A DNA stretch of 64,000 nucleotides from an uncultured Alphaproteobacteria bacterium (lineage in GTDB: Bacteria > Pseudomonadota > Alphaproteobacteria > CAAHEQ01 > UBA3637). The stretch is from contig CAKPYH010000003.1 in NCBI GenBank assembly GCA_934202735.1, positions 1 to 64,000 of the forward strand. Direction: 5' to 3'. This document shows positions 50,091 through 59,520 of the stretch, one piece after another (the stretch's first letter is position 1; each line of letters begins with the position of its first letter). The notes under the pieces were generated by a model, which did not search any database, was not told the DNA's origin, and was given only the letters and a program-made list of their open reading frames with translations. The translations under genes were made by a program, and so were the position numbers.

Positions 50091-51077
50091 TCACAACCCC
50101 AAACCCCATAGCAAACCCCAACTCATCACACCGGCCAAAACCGGCACCAGTATCCATGAAAGCATAATACGCCCTAAAACCGTAAAACGCAAGCCATATC
50201 CGCCACGAGCCAACGAAATACCGCAGATGGCACCAATTAAAACCGATGACATCGGTATCGGCACCAATGGGAAAGAAGGCAGATGTAATGCCTGCAACAT
50301 TTCACGGACTTCATCAATGGAAAAACAAACCATACTCACCGTTGTACCAAACATAGCCATAAACGCTTCCGCCGGTGATAAAGGAAACAGGCGGGCCGCA
50401 ATGGTGGCAATGACCTTTTTATCAGCCAACCAAAACCCGATCCCAACGGCCAAGCAGACCAGACCCGTCATCACATCTGAATTAAAATCCGAAAAGACCG
50501 ATAAAAACGGCCCTGTAATCGTCCCAATGTTATTGGCCCCTAATGTATACGCTGCCGATATCCCCACCAAAATCAAGCCCCAACGCAACACCAGATCCCG
50601 CACAAACAAAGACAGAGGCCAACGGGTCAACACATATCGCATCAGCATCATCATAAGACCGCATATAACGGCCGCCAAGACAGGGGCGACCCACCATGCA
50701 CAAACCATTTGATAAATAGGTGTCCAGGGCATATCCGATACACGGTAGGCATTCCACCCGATCAATGAACCCACCATCGTTTGGACAATAGAAGCCGGAA
50801 TACCACGATAAGATAACAGTTCCAACACAACGGCCGCCGCAGCACACACAACCAAAATATCAGTCGGCGTTTTCAAAGAACCAATCTGGGTGATACTGGA
50901 TGTGGTAGCCGCACTACTGACGAACGCACCCAAGAATAAAAAAAGACAAGTGAGTATTTGGGCCGTTCTCAAGCGAACCATACCCGTTCCGACCGCCGTA
51001 CCGAATAAATTGCCCAAATTGTTCCGTCCCAATGACAGACCTAACAAGCAGGCCACAATGATTGACACCCCTATCAT
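50091..51077 (-). CDS. pit: Inorganic phosphate transporter, PiT family
   Basis: A 328-aa membrane transporter of about nine helices. The duplicated signature is LSLGRNNLGNLFGTAVGTGM near the start and LGANNIGTITGPFLSVF in the second half, giving the PiT inverted repeat. It is expected to import phosphate (possibly as a metal complex) driven by ion gradient. The gene overlaps the DUF47 gene by 4 bp, the classic Pit-DUF47 pairing. The first repeat has GRNN instead of GANN, which may alter the binding site. Confidence 0.85.
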   Translation of the reverse strand: MIGVSIIVACLLGLSLGRNNLGNLFGTAVGTGMVRLRTAQILTCLFLFLGAFVSSAATTSSITQIGSLKTPTDILVVCAAAAVVLELLSYRGIPASIVQTMVGSLIGWNAYRVSDMPWTPIYQMVCAWWVAPVLAAVICGLMMMLMRYVLTRWPLSLFVRDLVLRWGLILVGISAAYTLGANNIGTITGPFLSVFSDFNSDVMTGLVCLAVGIGFWLADKKVIATIAARLFPLSPAEAFMAMFGTTVSMVCFSIDEVREMLQALHLPSFPLVPIPMSSVLIGAICGISLARGGYGLRFTVLGRIMLSWILVPVLAGVMSWGLLWGLGL

Positions 51078-51718
51078 ACAGCGTGTTTCACCATAAAGAC
51101 GGACAGTAAATCGGCTGTATCTTCGGCCATATCGGATATTTTTTCAATACCGTACACAAATTCTTTTAATTGCAACTGACGCGCCAAAGGCAGTTTCAGT
51201 TCTTGAAAAATTTTTTGTTTTAGATTTATCGCCTGCAAATCCACCTGATGTTCCAAAGCGTAAACTTCCTGAATAAAATCCGATACCCGCGTTCCCCCCA
51301 TTACCGTCTTGAACCCGGACACCAACGCACTGACACAATGAATATCGGTCGTAATCATTTGAGACAAATCAGGCTTTAAGGTTGCAGGTACTTTTGGACG
51401 TTCTACCGAAATCAGAATCAAATCTGATTCATATTTATTGATAATTTTATCACAGGATTCTATCAATTTCAAAATATCAGAACGCATATCCGGCAATAAC
51501 AGCTGGGCATACAGTTGATTTTCAACATCACGCCGTAAACTGTCATTTTCGGCTTCCAAAGCACTCACCTTGGCCCGCAAGTCTAAAAACTCGGGCGACA
51601 CACCATCATCAAAATACCGTTCAAAAGCCCGTGTAAATAAATAACCGGCCTGAATCACATTCATTAAAAAGGTACTGATTTTACCTTCCAAAGCCTGAGT
51701 CCTGCGAAACAGTTGCAT
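51074..51718 (-). CDS. DUF47 / PhoU-like Pit accessory protein
   Basis: A 214-aa cytoplasmic helical protein of the DUF47 family (TIGR00153). Family blocks are FSR-like LFRRTQALEGKISTFLMN, HCVSALVSGFKTVM, EVYALEHQVDLQAINLKQKI and EFVYGIEKISDMAEDTADLL. It resembles PhoU and probably gates the adjacent Pit transporter in response to phosphate. The start is directly behind the prfB stop, and the stop overlaps pit. Transcription appears continuous from PBP1A. Confidence 0.88.
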   Translation of the reverse strand: MQLFRRTQALEGKISTFLMNVIQAGYLFTRAFERYFDDGVSPEFLDLRAKVSALEAENDSLRRDVENQLYAQLLLPDMRSDILKLIESCDKIINKYESDLILISVERPKVPATLKPDLSQMITTDIHCVSALVSGFKTVMGGTRVSDFIQEVYALEHQVDLQAINLKQKIFQELKLPLARQLQLKEFVYGIEKISDMAEDTADLLSVFMVKHAV

Positions 51719-52829
51719 TTAGCCCCCCTTTCCTTTCGCCAATGCCGCCAATGAGGCCCGCATAAAGCCGTCTAAATCACCATCTAAAACCCCCGCTGTA
51801 TCCGATGTTTCATAATTGGTCCGTAAATCTTTAACCATTTGATACGGTTGCAACACATACGACCGAATCTGATTACCCCAACCGTTATCACCTTTAGCGG
51901 CTTCTATGGCCCCTTGTTGTGCTTGTCGTTTTTGTAATTCACGTTCATACAGGCGTGCCTTCAACATGCGCCAGGCTTCATCACGATTGGCGAATTGGCT
52001 CCGTTGGGTTTGGCAAGCCACCACAATTCCGGTCGGCAAGTGTGTAATCCGAATAGCGCTTTCCGTCCGATTGACATGCTGGCCCCCGGCACCGCTGGCC
52101 CGATATAAATCAATCCGACAATCGGCAGGGTTAATATCAATCTGAATAGAATCGTCCACCACAGGATAGACCCATACCGAAGCAAAACTGGTATGACGGC
52201 GTGCATTAGAGTCAAACGGTGAAATACGCACCAACCGATGAACACCCGATTCATATTTCAACCACCCGTAAGCATTGGGCCCCGATACTTTCAATGTTGC
52301 CGATTTAATACCGGCCTCTTCGCCTTCACTTTCTTCCAATAATTGCACCCGATAGCCGGCCCGTTCCCCCCACCGCATGTACATACGCAACAACATACCG
52401 GCCCAATCCTGAGATTCGGTACCGCCGGCACCGGAATGAATTTCCAAAAACGCATCGTTTTTATCCCCTTCGGCCGACAACAGGCTTTCCAATTCCGCCT
52501 GTTCCACCTGCAAAGACAGGTCCGTAAAAGCCCGTTCGGCTTCGGCCAACAGATCCGCATCGCCTTCGGCTTCGGCCAACTCAATCATATCGTACGTGTC
52601 TTGAACCTGTGTTTCCAACAAACGGATACGAGAAATCTGATCTGCCAACGTATTCCGTTCCGTCATCAGGCGTTGCGCTTTATCCGCATCGTTCCACAAG
52701 TTCGGATCCGCCGTCAATGCATCTAATTCTTCTTGTCTGAGCAAAGCATCAGGCCAGTCAAAGACGCTCCTTAAGAAGCGTCAAAACTTCTCTGTATTTT
52801 TCGTTCAAAGTTATTATTTCTGTTTTCAT
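51719..52829 (-). CDS. prfB: Peptide chain release factor 2 (programmed +1 frameshift)
   Basis: RF2 releases proteins at UAA and UGA. The true start is the ATG at 52829 (MKTEIITLNEKYREVLTLLK). After 23 codons the frame reaches CTT TGA at 52763-52758. A +1 slip continues as DWPDALLRQEELDAL to the stop at 51719, giving about 369 aa. The stop-recognition motif is ISPFDSNARR (SPF), and the hydrolysis motif is GAGGQHVNRTESAIRITH (GGQ). The slip site carries AAGGAG three bases before CTT TGAC, the same layout as in E. coli. Frameshifting depends on low RF2, so the gene autoregulates. It lies between PBP1A and DUF47. Confidence 0.96.
52757..52772 (-). promoter_or_regulatory. RF2 programmed frameshift site
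   Basis: Minus strand AAGGAGCGTCTTTGAC: an internal Shine-Dalgarno, a three-base spacer, the slippery CTT codon and an in-frame TGA followed by C. All known RF2 frameshift elements are present. Confidence 0.95.
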
Positions 52830-52839
52830 TGTTTTTCCC

Positions 52840-55236
52840 TTAATACACATCACCCAAAGCGGGCATATCGTTGTCTTCCTGTACAATAATGTTGCGTCCC
52901 CCGATAACCTGAGTCGGTACCGTTAAATCCGTCCCTTTACGAAAAGCCTCCATGATCACATTGGTATCGCCTGCCGTGGCCGGTCGCCCCGTTGCAGCAT
53001 TGACACGAACCAACTGAACCGTATCAGGTACGCGGAAAGGTATGTTCGGTTTGTTTTCCAAGGCAACCCGCATAAAATCCCGAAAGATAGGTCCACTGAC
53101 CACACCACCGGTATCATTGGGACCCAACGTTTGCGGTGTATCAAAACCCACCCAAACACCGACAACCAAATCCGGTGAAAAGCCGATAAACCAGGCATCT
53201 AAACTGTCATTACTGGTGCCGCTTTTGGCCCCCAGTGTTTTGTGCAAACTGTTCGCTATCCGTCCGGTGCCCCGTTCCACCACACCGGCCAGGATGTTGA
53301 CCATTTGATAGGCACTGGCCGAATCCTGGATTTGCTCGCGCATATCGGGAATAACGGGCCGTTCATCCGGTGAAGCATCCGGCCCCGTACATTTATCACA
53401 AGGTCGTTCATCGTATTTATAAATCGTCTTGCCATCCCGATCTTGAATCCGGTCAATCAAACCGGGGGATATTTTTTTACCGCCGTTCACCAACATCCCG
53501 TACGCCGTTGTCAAGCGCATCAGTGTCGTTTCGCCTGCCCCTAAAGCCGTAGACAACACCGGTTCTAATTTATCGGAAATACCGAATTTTCGTCCGTAAT
53601 CCAAAATGCGCTGCATACCAATAGCCTGCGCCAGACGAATTGTCATCAGATTCCGAGACTTTTCAAGGCCAACCCGCAACGTTGTCGGACCATAAAAAAC
53701 CTGACTGTAATTTTTGGGCTTCCATTTGGTTCCGTCCGGATTTTCCATCACCAGCGGCGCATCCAGTATCAAACTGGACGGCGTATACCCCGCATCTAAC
53801 GCCGCCAAGTATACGAAAGGTTTAAACGATGAACCGGGCTGCCGATACGCCTGAACGGCCCGATTAAACTGATTCTTCCAAAACGAAAATCCTCCGACCA
53901 TCGCCAATACGCGTCCCGTGTGGGGATCTAATGCCACCAAAGCCCCTTCTACCGCCGGCATTTGACGTAAGGTATATTGCCCTGATTCTTTTTTGGCCTG
54001 CACATACACCACATCGCCTATTGCCAAGACATCGGCAGGTTCTTGTACTTTCTTCACACTGATACGACCGTCTGGCAAAGCCGGACGCGCCCATGCTAAA
54101 TCCGCCAATGCGATTGTACCTTGTGTCCCGTCAGCCAAAACAATTTCGGCAGTTGTCTGCGTCAATCCCATCACCGCAGCCAAGTCCCATTTTTCGGGCA
54201 GGTACACCGGCTCTTTTTCCGTTGTCAAAAAGACTTTGGCTTCATCGCCCGTCTCAAAATGACACACGGGTCCCCGCCATCCGTGGCGTTTGTCATAAGC
54301 CATCAAACCATTTTGCAAAGACCGGGTCGCCGCCCGTTGCAACCGCGGATCCAAAGACGTACGAATAAACAATCCGCCGTTGTAAATAGATTGTTCCCCA
54401 TACCGTTCTACAACAAAGCGGCGCACTTCTTCGGCATAATAACCGGCATCGTTCATCATATCGCTATGACGCGGTGTCATTTGAATGGGCTCTTTCATCG
54501 CATCGGCCATCATGGCCGGCGTAATATAGCCTTCTTCAGCCATGCGTTTTAACACCCAATTACGCCGTTCCAAAGCCGCTTGCGGTTTACGGGTCGGGTG
54601 ATAATTGTTGGGCCCTTTGGGCAAGGCCGCCAAAAACGCCATTTCTCCAATGGTCAATTCCGACATAGACTTGTCAAAATAATTCAGTGCCGCACTGGCC
54701 ACACCATACGACCCGACCCCTAAATAAATCTCGTTCAAGTATAATTCCAAAATGTGGTCTTTGGTAAAAGTCTGTTCCATTTTCCGCGCCAACAGGATTT
54801 CTTTAATCTTGCGCGAGAAAGATTGTTCAGAAGTCAACAGGAAATTTTTAGCCACCTGTTGTGTAATGGTTGAAGCCCCGACTTTACGCCGGCCGCGACC
54901 CAGATTTTGCAGGTTCACCAACACCGCCCGGGCAATACCCATAAAATCTATACCGCCGTGTGTATAAAACGTTTTATCTTCGGCCGCAATAAAAGCCGCC
55001 CGCAACATCGGCGGAATCTTATCCACCGGCACAAAAATACGCTTTTCGGTGGCATACTCGGCCAACAACGACCCGTCAGCAGCGTACAGACGACTGGTAA
55101 TTTGGGGGTGATAATCCGATAGCGTTCTGTAATCGGGCAAGTCCATGGAATACCGTAAAATCACGACAAACACAATGGCCGCCACAGCAAAACAGGTAAA
55201 GAAAAATAAACTGACTATCGCCGAAAAAAAACGCAT
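52840..55236 (-). CDS. mrcA: Penicillin-binding protein 1A (bifunctional)
   Basis: A 798-aa class A PBP building peptidoglycan strands and cross-links. An N-terminal helix (AIVSLFFFTCFAVAAIVFVV) anchors it. The GT51 domain has AAEDKTFYTHGGIDFMGIA and STITQQVAKNFLLTSEQSFS, and ILELYLNEIYLGVGSYGVAS. The transpeptidase domain has PGSSFKPFVYLAA (active serine in SSFK), EKSRNLMTIRLAQ (SRN) and KSGTSNDSLDAWFIGF (KSGT). The start MRFFSAIVSL (55236) follows AAAGGGTTAAAA. It heads a minus-strand run with prfB. Confidence 0.95.
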   Translation of the reverse strand: MRFFSAIVSLFFFTCFAVAAIVFVVILRYSMDLPDYRTLSDYHPQITSRLYAADGSLLAEYATEKRIFVPVDKIPPMLRAAFIAAEDKTFYTHGGIDFMGIARAVLVNLQNLGRGRRKVGASTITQQVAKNFLLTSEQSFSRKIKEILLARKMEQTFTKDHILELYLNEIYLGVGSYGVASAALNYFDKSMSELTIGEMAFLAALPKGPNNYHPTRKPQAALERRNWVLKRMAEEGYITPAMMADAMKEPIQMTPRHSDMMNDAGYYAEEVRRFVVERYGEQSIYNGGLFIRTSLDPRLQRAATRSLQNGLMAYDKRHGWRGPVCHFETGDEAKVFLTTEKEPVYLPEKWDLAAVMGLTQTTAEIVLADGTQGTIALADLAWARPALPDGRISVKKVQEPADVLAIGDVVYVQAKKESGQYTLRQMPAVEGALVALDPHTGRVLAMVGGFSFWKNQFNRAVQAYRQPGSSFKPFVYLAALDAGYTPSSLILDAPLVMENPDGTKWKPKNYSQVFYGPTTLRVGLEKSRNLMTIRLAQAIGMQRILDYGRKFGISDKLEPVLSTALGAGETTLMRLTTAYGMLVNGGKKISPGLIDRIQDRDGKTIYKYDERPCDKCTGPDASPDERPVIPDMREQIQDSASAYQMVNILAGVVERGTGRIANSLHKTLGAKSGTSNDSLDAWFIGFSPDLVVGVWVGFDTPQTLGPNDTGGVVSGPIFRDFMRVALENKPNIPFRVPDTVQLVRVNAATGRPATAGDTNVIMEAFRKGTDLTVPTQVIGGRNIIVQEDNDMPALGDVY

Positions 55237-55264
55237 TTTTAACCCTTTGACTCCATTCGGTTTC

Positions 55265-55293
55265 AAAATACATTTTTTTCGTTATAAATGCAA
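55265..55293 (-). promoter_or_regulatory. Promoter of the PBP1A-prfB run
   Basis: Minus strand: TTGCAT (55288-55293), 17 bases, TATTTT (55265-55270), about 28 bp upstream of the chosen PBP1A start. Confidence 0.5.
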
Positions 55294-55320
55294 GTGTTTT
55301 TTACATATTTCGGTTATTTT

Positions 55321-55737
55321 TTACTGTTCGTTCAACTCACCGGTCAATCGGGATGAAATACGGGTCTGATTCACCACCAATTCCCGTGCAATCGGACGAT
55401 GACCGGAACGATACGCAAACACAATCTCCGCCCGGACATCCGCGGCATTGATTTGACGTTCCAAGGCATAAGCCCTATTTTCCGGAACATAAAAGCGGTC
55501 CACTCCGGTAAAAGCATTCCGGGGACAGACCCCCTTCCAGTTGCTTTGATTACAATCGGCCCGTTCCCAATCAATCTGATATTGAATATAATGCCCCGAC
55601 AAGAGATTACGCGGATCATACCCCCGAACCGGCAAAGTGATAATTTCCGCCGATTGGGTAAAGGACGCCAAATAAAGCACCCAGGCCCCTATACCCACCA
55701 CAGGCAACAATAACAAAATAAACGCATTATTTTTCAT
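55321..55737 (-). CDS. GDYXXLXY-domain protein
   Basis: A 138-aa protein with an N-terminal helix/signal anchor (AFILLLLPVVGIGAWVLYLA). The motif region PVRGYDPRNLLSGHYIQYQI corresponds to GDYxxLxY (here SGHYIQYQ). RFYVPENRAYALE and GHRPIARELVVNQTRI are further family blocks. The family typically accompanies DUF2157/DUF4401 membrane proteins, as here, where the start lies inside the end of the upstream gene (11-bp overlap). The domain is probably periplasmic. Function is unknown. Three cysteines (ADCNQSNWKGVC) could form a disulfide. Confidence 0.85.
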   Translation of the reverse strand: MKNNAFILLLLPVVGIGAWVLYLASFTQSAEIITLPVRGYDPRNLLSGHYIQYQIDWERADCNQSNWKGVCPRNAFTGVDRFYVPENRAYALERQINAADVRAEIVFAYRSGHRPIARELVVNQTRISSRLTGELNEQ

Positions 55738-56695
55738 GTACAACCAATCTCCGTACAAATGCCTTTACTTTTTCCAAAGAGGCATAATACAAACCACCGC
55801 CCAACAGCAAGACCGTACCGAAAACAACCAACTTTAATCCGATGGTCATCATATCGTGCGACACCGTCCAAAACAGCAACAAAATACGGTATGCCGCAAA
55901 CAGGAATGTATAATGCCAAAAGCGGACCTGACCTTCTTCCGTTTTGGTAGAAGCTTGGCTCAACACAATTAAATATCCCGTCGTCGTCAACGGTCCCAAC
56001 ACCGTCAAGACCGCACCGCTATGAATATCACCGATATATAAAATAACCACCATACACCAAAACAAGAGATGCCGGATCCAACTGACTTTTTCCTGTGAAA
56101 AGCACAATGTCAACAACATCAGGACAAATAAAACACCCACCAGGCTCATATAATATAAATCGGTCAAATAATCCCACACACCAAAACCCAATAAGGCCAC
56201 CGATGCCATCATCAATATCTTCAAACGGGTAAACGGCAACAGGGGTAATGTCAACACCCACCACAATAAACTGCCTTCGGCGAACGATAATTGTAAATGA
56301 TAGACTTGCTGCACCAAAGCGATATTACCGCCCACCAGGCAAAAAGCAACAAATAAACAAGCCTCCGCGATCAACCGGTTATTGCGGGAACCGGCATACG
56401 CCGCCCCGATCAAAGCCCCGGACAATGTCACCAGGCCGCCCGCAATTTTGACAAACGCCGGTATCATTTCCCAGTTCGCCGCAATCATCAACCCTAAACC
56501 GGTTAAAATACAAAACAGGCCCAAAAAGACAATCGCGTACAAAATATGTTTTTTCTTTTGCTCTGGGGTCAAAGTCGGTTTATTTTGATTGTGGCGTTGT
56601 TCTGTTTGCTTTTGTGATAACAAAACAAGATATTCATCATCTGAAATCACACCGTTTTGCCGCATTTTGTTCAATTTATCAATTTCATTATTCAT
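55727..56695 (-). CDS. DUF2157 domain membrane protein
   Basis: A 322-aa multi-spanning membrane protein. The N-terminal cytosolic stretch (IDKLNKMRQNGVISDDEYLV) is the short-C-terminal-domain-like helix pair of DUF2157. About nine hydrophobic helices follow, including LFCILTGLGLMIAANW, LFVAFCLVGGNIALVQQVYH and LVVFGTVLLLGGGLYYAS. AGGAGTTTCCG precedes the ATG. It overlaps its GDYXXLXY partner. Both are widespread and uncharacterised envelope proteins. No transport motif is evident. Confidence 0.82.
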   Translation of the reverse strand: MNNEIDKLNKMRQNGVISDDEYLVLLSQKQTEQRHNQNKPTLTPEQKKKHILYAIVFLGLFCILTGLGLMIAANWEMIPAFVKIAGGLVTLSGALIGAAYAGSRNNRLIAEACLFVAFCLVGGNIALVQQVYHLQLSFAEGSLLWWVLTLPLLPFTRLKILMMASVALLGFGVWDYLTDLYYMSLVGVLFVLMLLTLCFSQEKVSWIRHLLFWCMVVILYIGDIHSGAVLTVLGPLTTTGYLIVLSQASTKTEEGQVRFWHYTFLFAAYRILLLFWTVSHDMMTIGLKLVVFGTVLLLGGGLYYASLEKVKAFVRRLVVHEK

Positions 56696-56758
56696 CGGAA
56701 ACTCCTTACAAAAAATACAGTTTTATTGAACAAATTTTATTGTATAACTTTACACTTG

Positions 56759-57436
56759 TCAAGAAAAAAAGAATAAGCCGATAAACCATCGGGATTGTTC
56801 AATTAAGGTGTCATAAAACATGGAAAATCCGTGAAAACCATAGCAGGCATACGCCATCAGTAAACCATACATCAGTAAATTTGCCCCCGGTAAAAACAAA
56901 AGCGAGAACAGGTAACCCGCCGCCGCAAAATCCGTCTGCCCCGGATGAATTTCATCAAATGTGGAAATCAGGTGATAACCCGTCATAATGCCCAAAATCA
57001 TCAGGTAGGCCGGCGGCGTTGTCTGTCCCATCCACACATAAAAACCGGCGGCCCCAATCACCAGCACCGCCGATGTCGGGAAAAAGTACGGCGCAATATA
57101 AATCAACCAATTTCCTTGGCCACGATATATAAAATTACCACCCACTCCCCTTTTGATATTGATGTCTTGGGGGGTATGCCCCGTCAACAGGGCAAACACC
57201 ATGTGTGTTGCTTCATGCTCAAAGATGGACAGGAATGATCCGCCCAAGCCGGGTATCAGCATCCATAAACAGAGTACAGCCAACAGTGGCACAAAAAACC
57301 ATTGCAAGACCGTCAAGGTCAGGCCGTTATATAAAATCACGGCATCTGTTTTCAGGGCCGGTATCATCAACACCACCATCAGTAAGGCAACAGGCAATTT
57401 TATGACCGATAAAAACAGATTGATACATTTTTGCAT
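56759..57436 (-). CDS. M50-family-like membrane metallopeptidase
   Basis: A 225-aa integral membrane protein. The zinc motif HExxH appears as IFEHEATHMVFALLTGH (HEATH, about residue 75), embedded in a helix as in M50 site-2-type proteases. A candidate third ligand is the Asp/His region ISTFDEIHPGQTDFAAA. Six hydrophobic segments are seen, starting LPVALLMVVLMIPALK. It could cleave membrane-bound regulators or be an inactive chaperone-like member. The gene stands alone between DUF2157 and the divergent rmuC. Confidence 0.72.
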   Translation of the reverse strand: MQKCINLFLSVIKLPVALLMVVLMIPALKTDAVILYNGLTLTVLQWFFVPLLAVLCLWMLIPGLGGSFLSIFEHEATHMVFALLTGHTPQDINIKRGVGGNFIYRGQGNWLIYIAPYFFPTSAVLVIGAAGFYVWMGQTTPPAYLMILGIMTGYHLISTFDEIHPGQTDFAAAGYLFSLLFLPGANLLMYGLLMAYACYGFHGFSMFYDTLIEQSRWFIGLFFFS

Positions 57437-57508
57437 TTTTTTCTCTTTTCATTTTGACATTCTTCTGCTAGACTAGCGCAAAACAATAAAAAAAGAAAGG
57501 CTTTTTTC

Positions 57509-58678
57509 ATGGATATGATTTTTATTTTGATTCTGCTATGCATCTTACTGGGGTTAGTCGTATTTTTGATTATGCGGATTTACCTGCTGGAACGGCGGCC
57601 GAGCATGGCGGCGGACTTGGAACGATTGGAACGCATGATGCACGCCGATACCCGCGATTTACGACAAGAGTTGGGGCAATCCTTGTTGCAATTTAACGAC
57701 TCTATTCGCAAGACGGTTCAGGAACGCTTGGACACCATGCGCACGGAAAACGCCGTTAAATTGGAGCAAATGCGGGAAACCGTAGATGAAAAACTGCATA
57801 CAACTTTGGAAAAACGTTTGGGCGAATCGTTTGCTTTGGTATCCGAACGCTTGGAAAAGGTGCATCAAGGCTTGGGGGAAATGCAAACATTGGCATCGGA
57901 TGTCGGTGGCTTAAAGCGCGTCTTGACTAACGTAAAAACACGGGGAACGTGGGGGGAAGTGCAATTGGGGAACTTGTTGGAGCAAATGCTGGCCCCGGAT
58001 CAATTCATCAAAAATGCCCATATTCGGCCCGATTCGGCGGAAGTGGTGGAATATGCGGTCCGCTTGCCTGACGGCAATGTTTTAATTCCGATTGATTCCA
58101 AATTCCCGATTGAAGATTACGAACGTTTAGCGCAAGCCGCCGAACAGGGTAATCCCACGTTGGTGGATACCGCCGCAAATGAACTGGAAAAACGCATTAA
58201 ACTGGAATCTAAACGGATTTCGGATAAATATGTTTTACCCCCGAAAACAACCGATTTCGGCATTATGTTTCTCCCCACCGAGGGTTTGTATGCCGAAGTG
58301 ATGCGGCGGCCGGGCTTGGCCGCTGAAATGCAGCATAAATATAGAATCTGTATTGCGGGGCCCAGCACGTTGGGTGCCTTTTTGAACTCCCTGCAAATGG
58401 GATTCAAAACATTGGCCATTCAAAAACGGTCCGGTGAAGTGTGGCAGGTCCTGAGTGAAGCCAAAACCGAGTTTGAAAAATATGCGCAATGGGTGGAAAA
58501 GGTAAAAAAGAATCTGGAACAAATGCACAAAACGCTGGACGAAGCCGACACGCGTACACGCGCCGTCAACCGCAAACTACGATCGGTAGAAGAAGGATAT
58601 ATAACATCAAAAAAAACGCCGTTGGCAGAAACGACAACGGCGTTGGTGGACGGACCGGATAATCAGGCCCGACCGTAA
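57509..58678 (+). CDS. rmuC: DNA recombination protein RmuC
   Basis: A 389-aa protein with an N-terminal transmembrane helix (FILILLCILLGLVVFLIMRI), a long coiled-coil (residues about 40-130), and the RmuC nuclease-like domain: TRGTWGEVQLGNLLEQML, VEYAVRLPDGNVLIPIDSKF, DFGIMFLPTEGLYAEVMRRP and GPSTLGAFLNSLQMGFKT. The family limits inversions at repeats in E. coli and has been linked to mobile-element and phage restriction. AAAAAGAAAGGC precedes the ATG. Its end overlaps the convergent cupin gene by 16 bp. Confidence 0.95.
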   Translation: MDMIFILILLCILLGLVVFLIMRIYLLERRPSMAADLERLERMMHADTRDLRQELGQSLLQFNDSIRKTVQERLDTMRTENAVKLEQMRETVDEKLHTTLEKRLGESFALVSERLEKVHQGLGEMQTLASDVGGLKRVLTNVKTRGTWGEVQLGNLLEQMLAPDQFIKNAHIRPDSAEVVEYAVRLPDGNVLIPIDSKFPIEDYERLAQAAEQGNPTLVDTAANELEKRIKLESKRISDKYVLPPKTTDFGIMFLPTEGLYAEVMRRPGLAAEMQHKYRICIAGPSTLGAFLNSLQMGFKTLAIQKRSGEVWQVLSEAKTEFEKYAQWVEKVKKNLEQMHKTLDEADTRTRAVNRKLRSVEEGYITSKKTPLAETTTALVDGPDNQARP

Positions 58679-59025
58679 TTATCCTGCAACCGCACAATAT
58701 CATTTTCGTCCAAAGTATCACCGGTTTGAACTTCAATAAAAACAACGGGTGAATCGGTACGATTGGCAATCCGATGTTTTTGCGTAGCCCGAATAAAAAT
58801 CGGGGTGTTGGCCGGAGCCCGGAAGACACGTTCATCCAACGTTACTTCGGCCACACCTTGGGCAATAATCCAATGTTCATCACGATGGTGATGCAGTTGC
58901 AAAGACAACTGTTGCCCCGGCATCACCACAATCCGTTTTACGATATATGTCTCGCCAACGGCCAGCACTTCCCATGTTCCCCATGGACGTGTATCTTTGT
59001 CTCCTGCTTGATAACAAACTGTCAT
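58663..59025 (-). CDS. Cupin protein, mannose-6-phosphate isomerase type II-like
   Basis: A 120-aa single cupin domain like the C-terminal isomerase half of ManC/AlgA. RPWGTWEVLAVGETYIVKRI is the start block. The metal-site strand LSLQLHHHRDEHWIIAQGVA supplies histidines and Glu. TPIFIRATQKHRIANRTDSP holds the last His, and VVFIEVQTGDTLDENDIVRL ends the family block. It may isomerise mannose 6-phosphate and fructose 6-phosphate for sugar-nucleotide synthesis. No pyrophosphorylase half is attached. AAGGAGTTTAAA precedes the ATG. Confidence 0.85.
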   Translation of the reverse strand: MTVCYQAGDKDTRPWGTWEVLAVGETYIVKRIVVMPGQQLSLQLHHHRDEHWIIAQGVAEVTLDERVFRAPANTPIFIRATQKHRIANRTDSPVVFIEVQTGDTLDENDIVRLQDNYGRA

Positions 59026-59060
59026 TTTAAACTCCTTTCCTTAAACATGACATATTAAAC

Positions 59061-59519
59061 TTACCGTTCTTTGCTCCATTGACGCAAAAACGCATAAAAA
59101 CGACTGCGATCCTTGGCGTGAGCCAGCTTGCGATCAATAAAGCCATTATAGTCTCGCCGTAAGGCAATCGGGCCAAAATCGGGCAACTCAATATCCACGC
59201 TTTCACCGACTTTGATATTCCGCAATGCCGGTTCAAAGCATTTTTTATTGATAAACTTGTGCAACGATCGTTCAATCAGACAAAAGTTAGAAAAACGATT
59301 TTTGCCGCCCCCGGACAACGGCACAATATGGTGTACATCAAATCCGTGCGGCACCCGCCCCGCAGCGGCCCGTTCCAAATTAAACACATCGGCATACGGA
59401 TCCAGCAATCCCCGCTTGTACAACCATCGCACAAACACTCGATTCAAATGGCGACGATCAAACTCTTTACGCAAGCGTTTAGTTTCTTCGGGAGGTTGTA
59501 AAGTAAAATGTACACTCAT
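59061..59519 (-). CDS. HNH endonuclease
   Basis: A 152-aa protein with the HNH core GFDVHHIVPLSGGGKNRFSN followed by FCLIERSLHKFINK (His-His, Asn, His). The N-terminal part is basic (KRLRKEFDRRHLNRVFVRWL), as expected for DNA binding. There are no CxxC pairs, so it is the zinc-ribbon-free form. It begins 1 bp after the recG stop and is therefore co-transcribed with it, an arrangement that suggests a repair or genome-maintenance role. Target unknown. Confidence 0.85.
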   Translation of the reverse strand: MSVHFTLQPPEETKRLRKEFDRRHLNRVFVRWLYKRGLLDPYADVFNLERAAAGRVPHGFDVHHIVPLSGGGKNRFSNFCLIERSLHKFINKKCFEPALRNIKVGESVDIELPDFGPIALRRDYNGFIDRKLAHAKDRSRFYAFLRQWSKER

Positions 59520-59520
59520 G

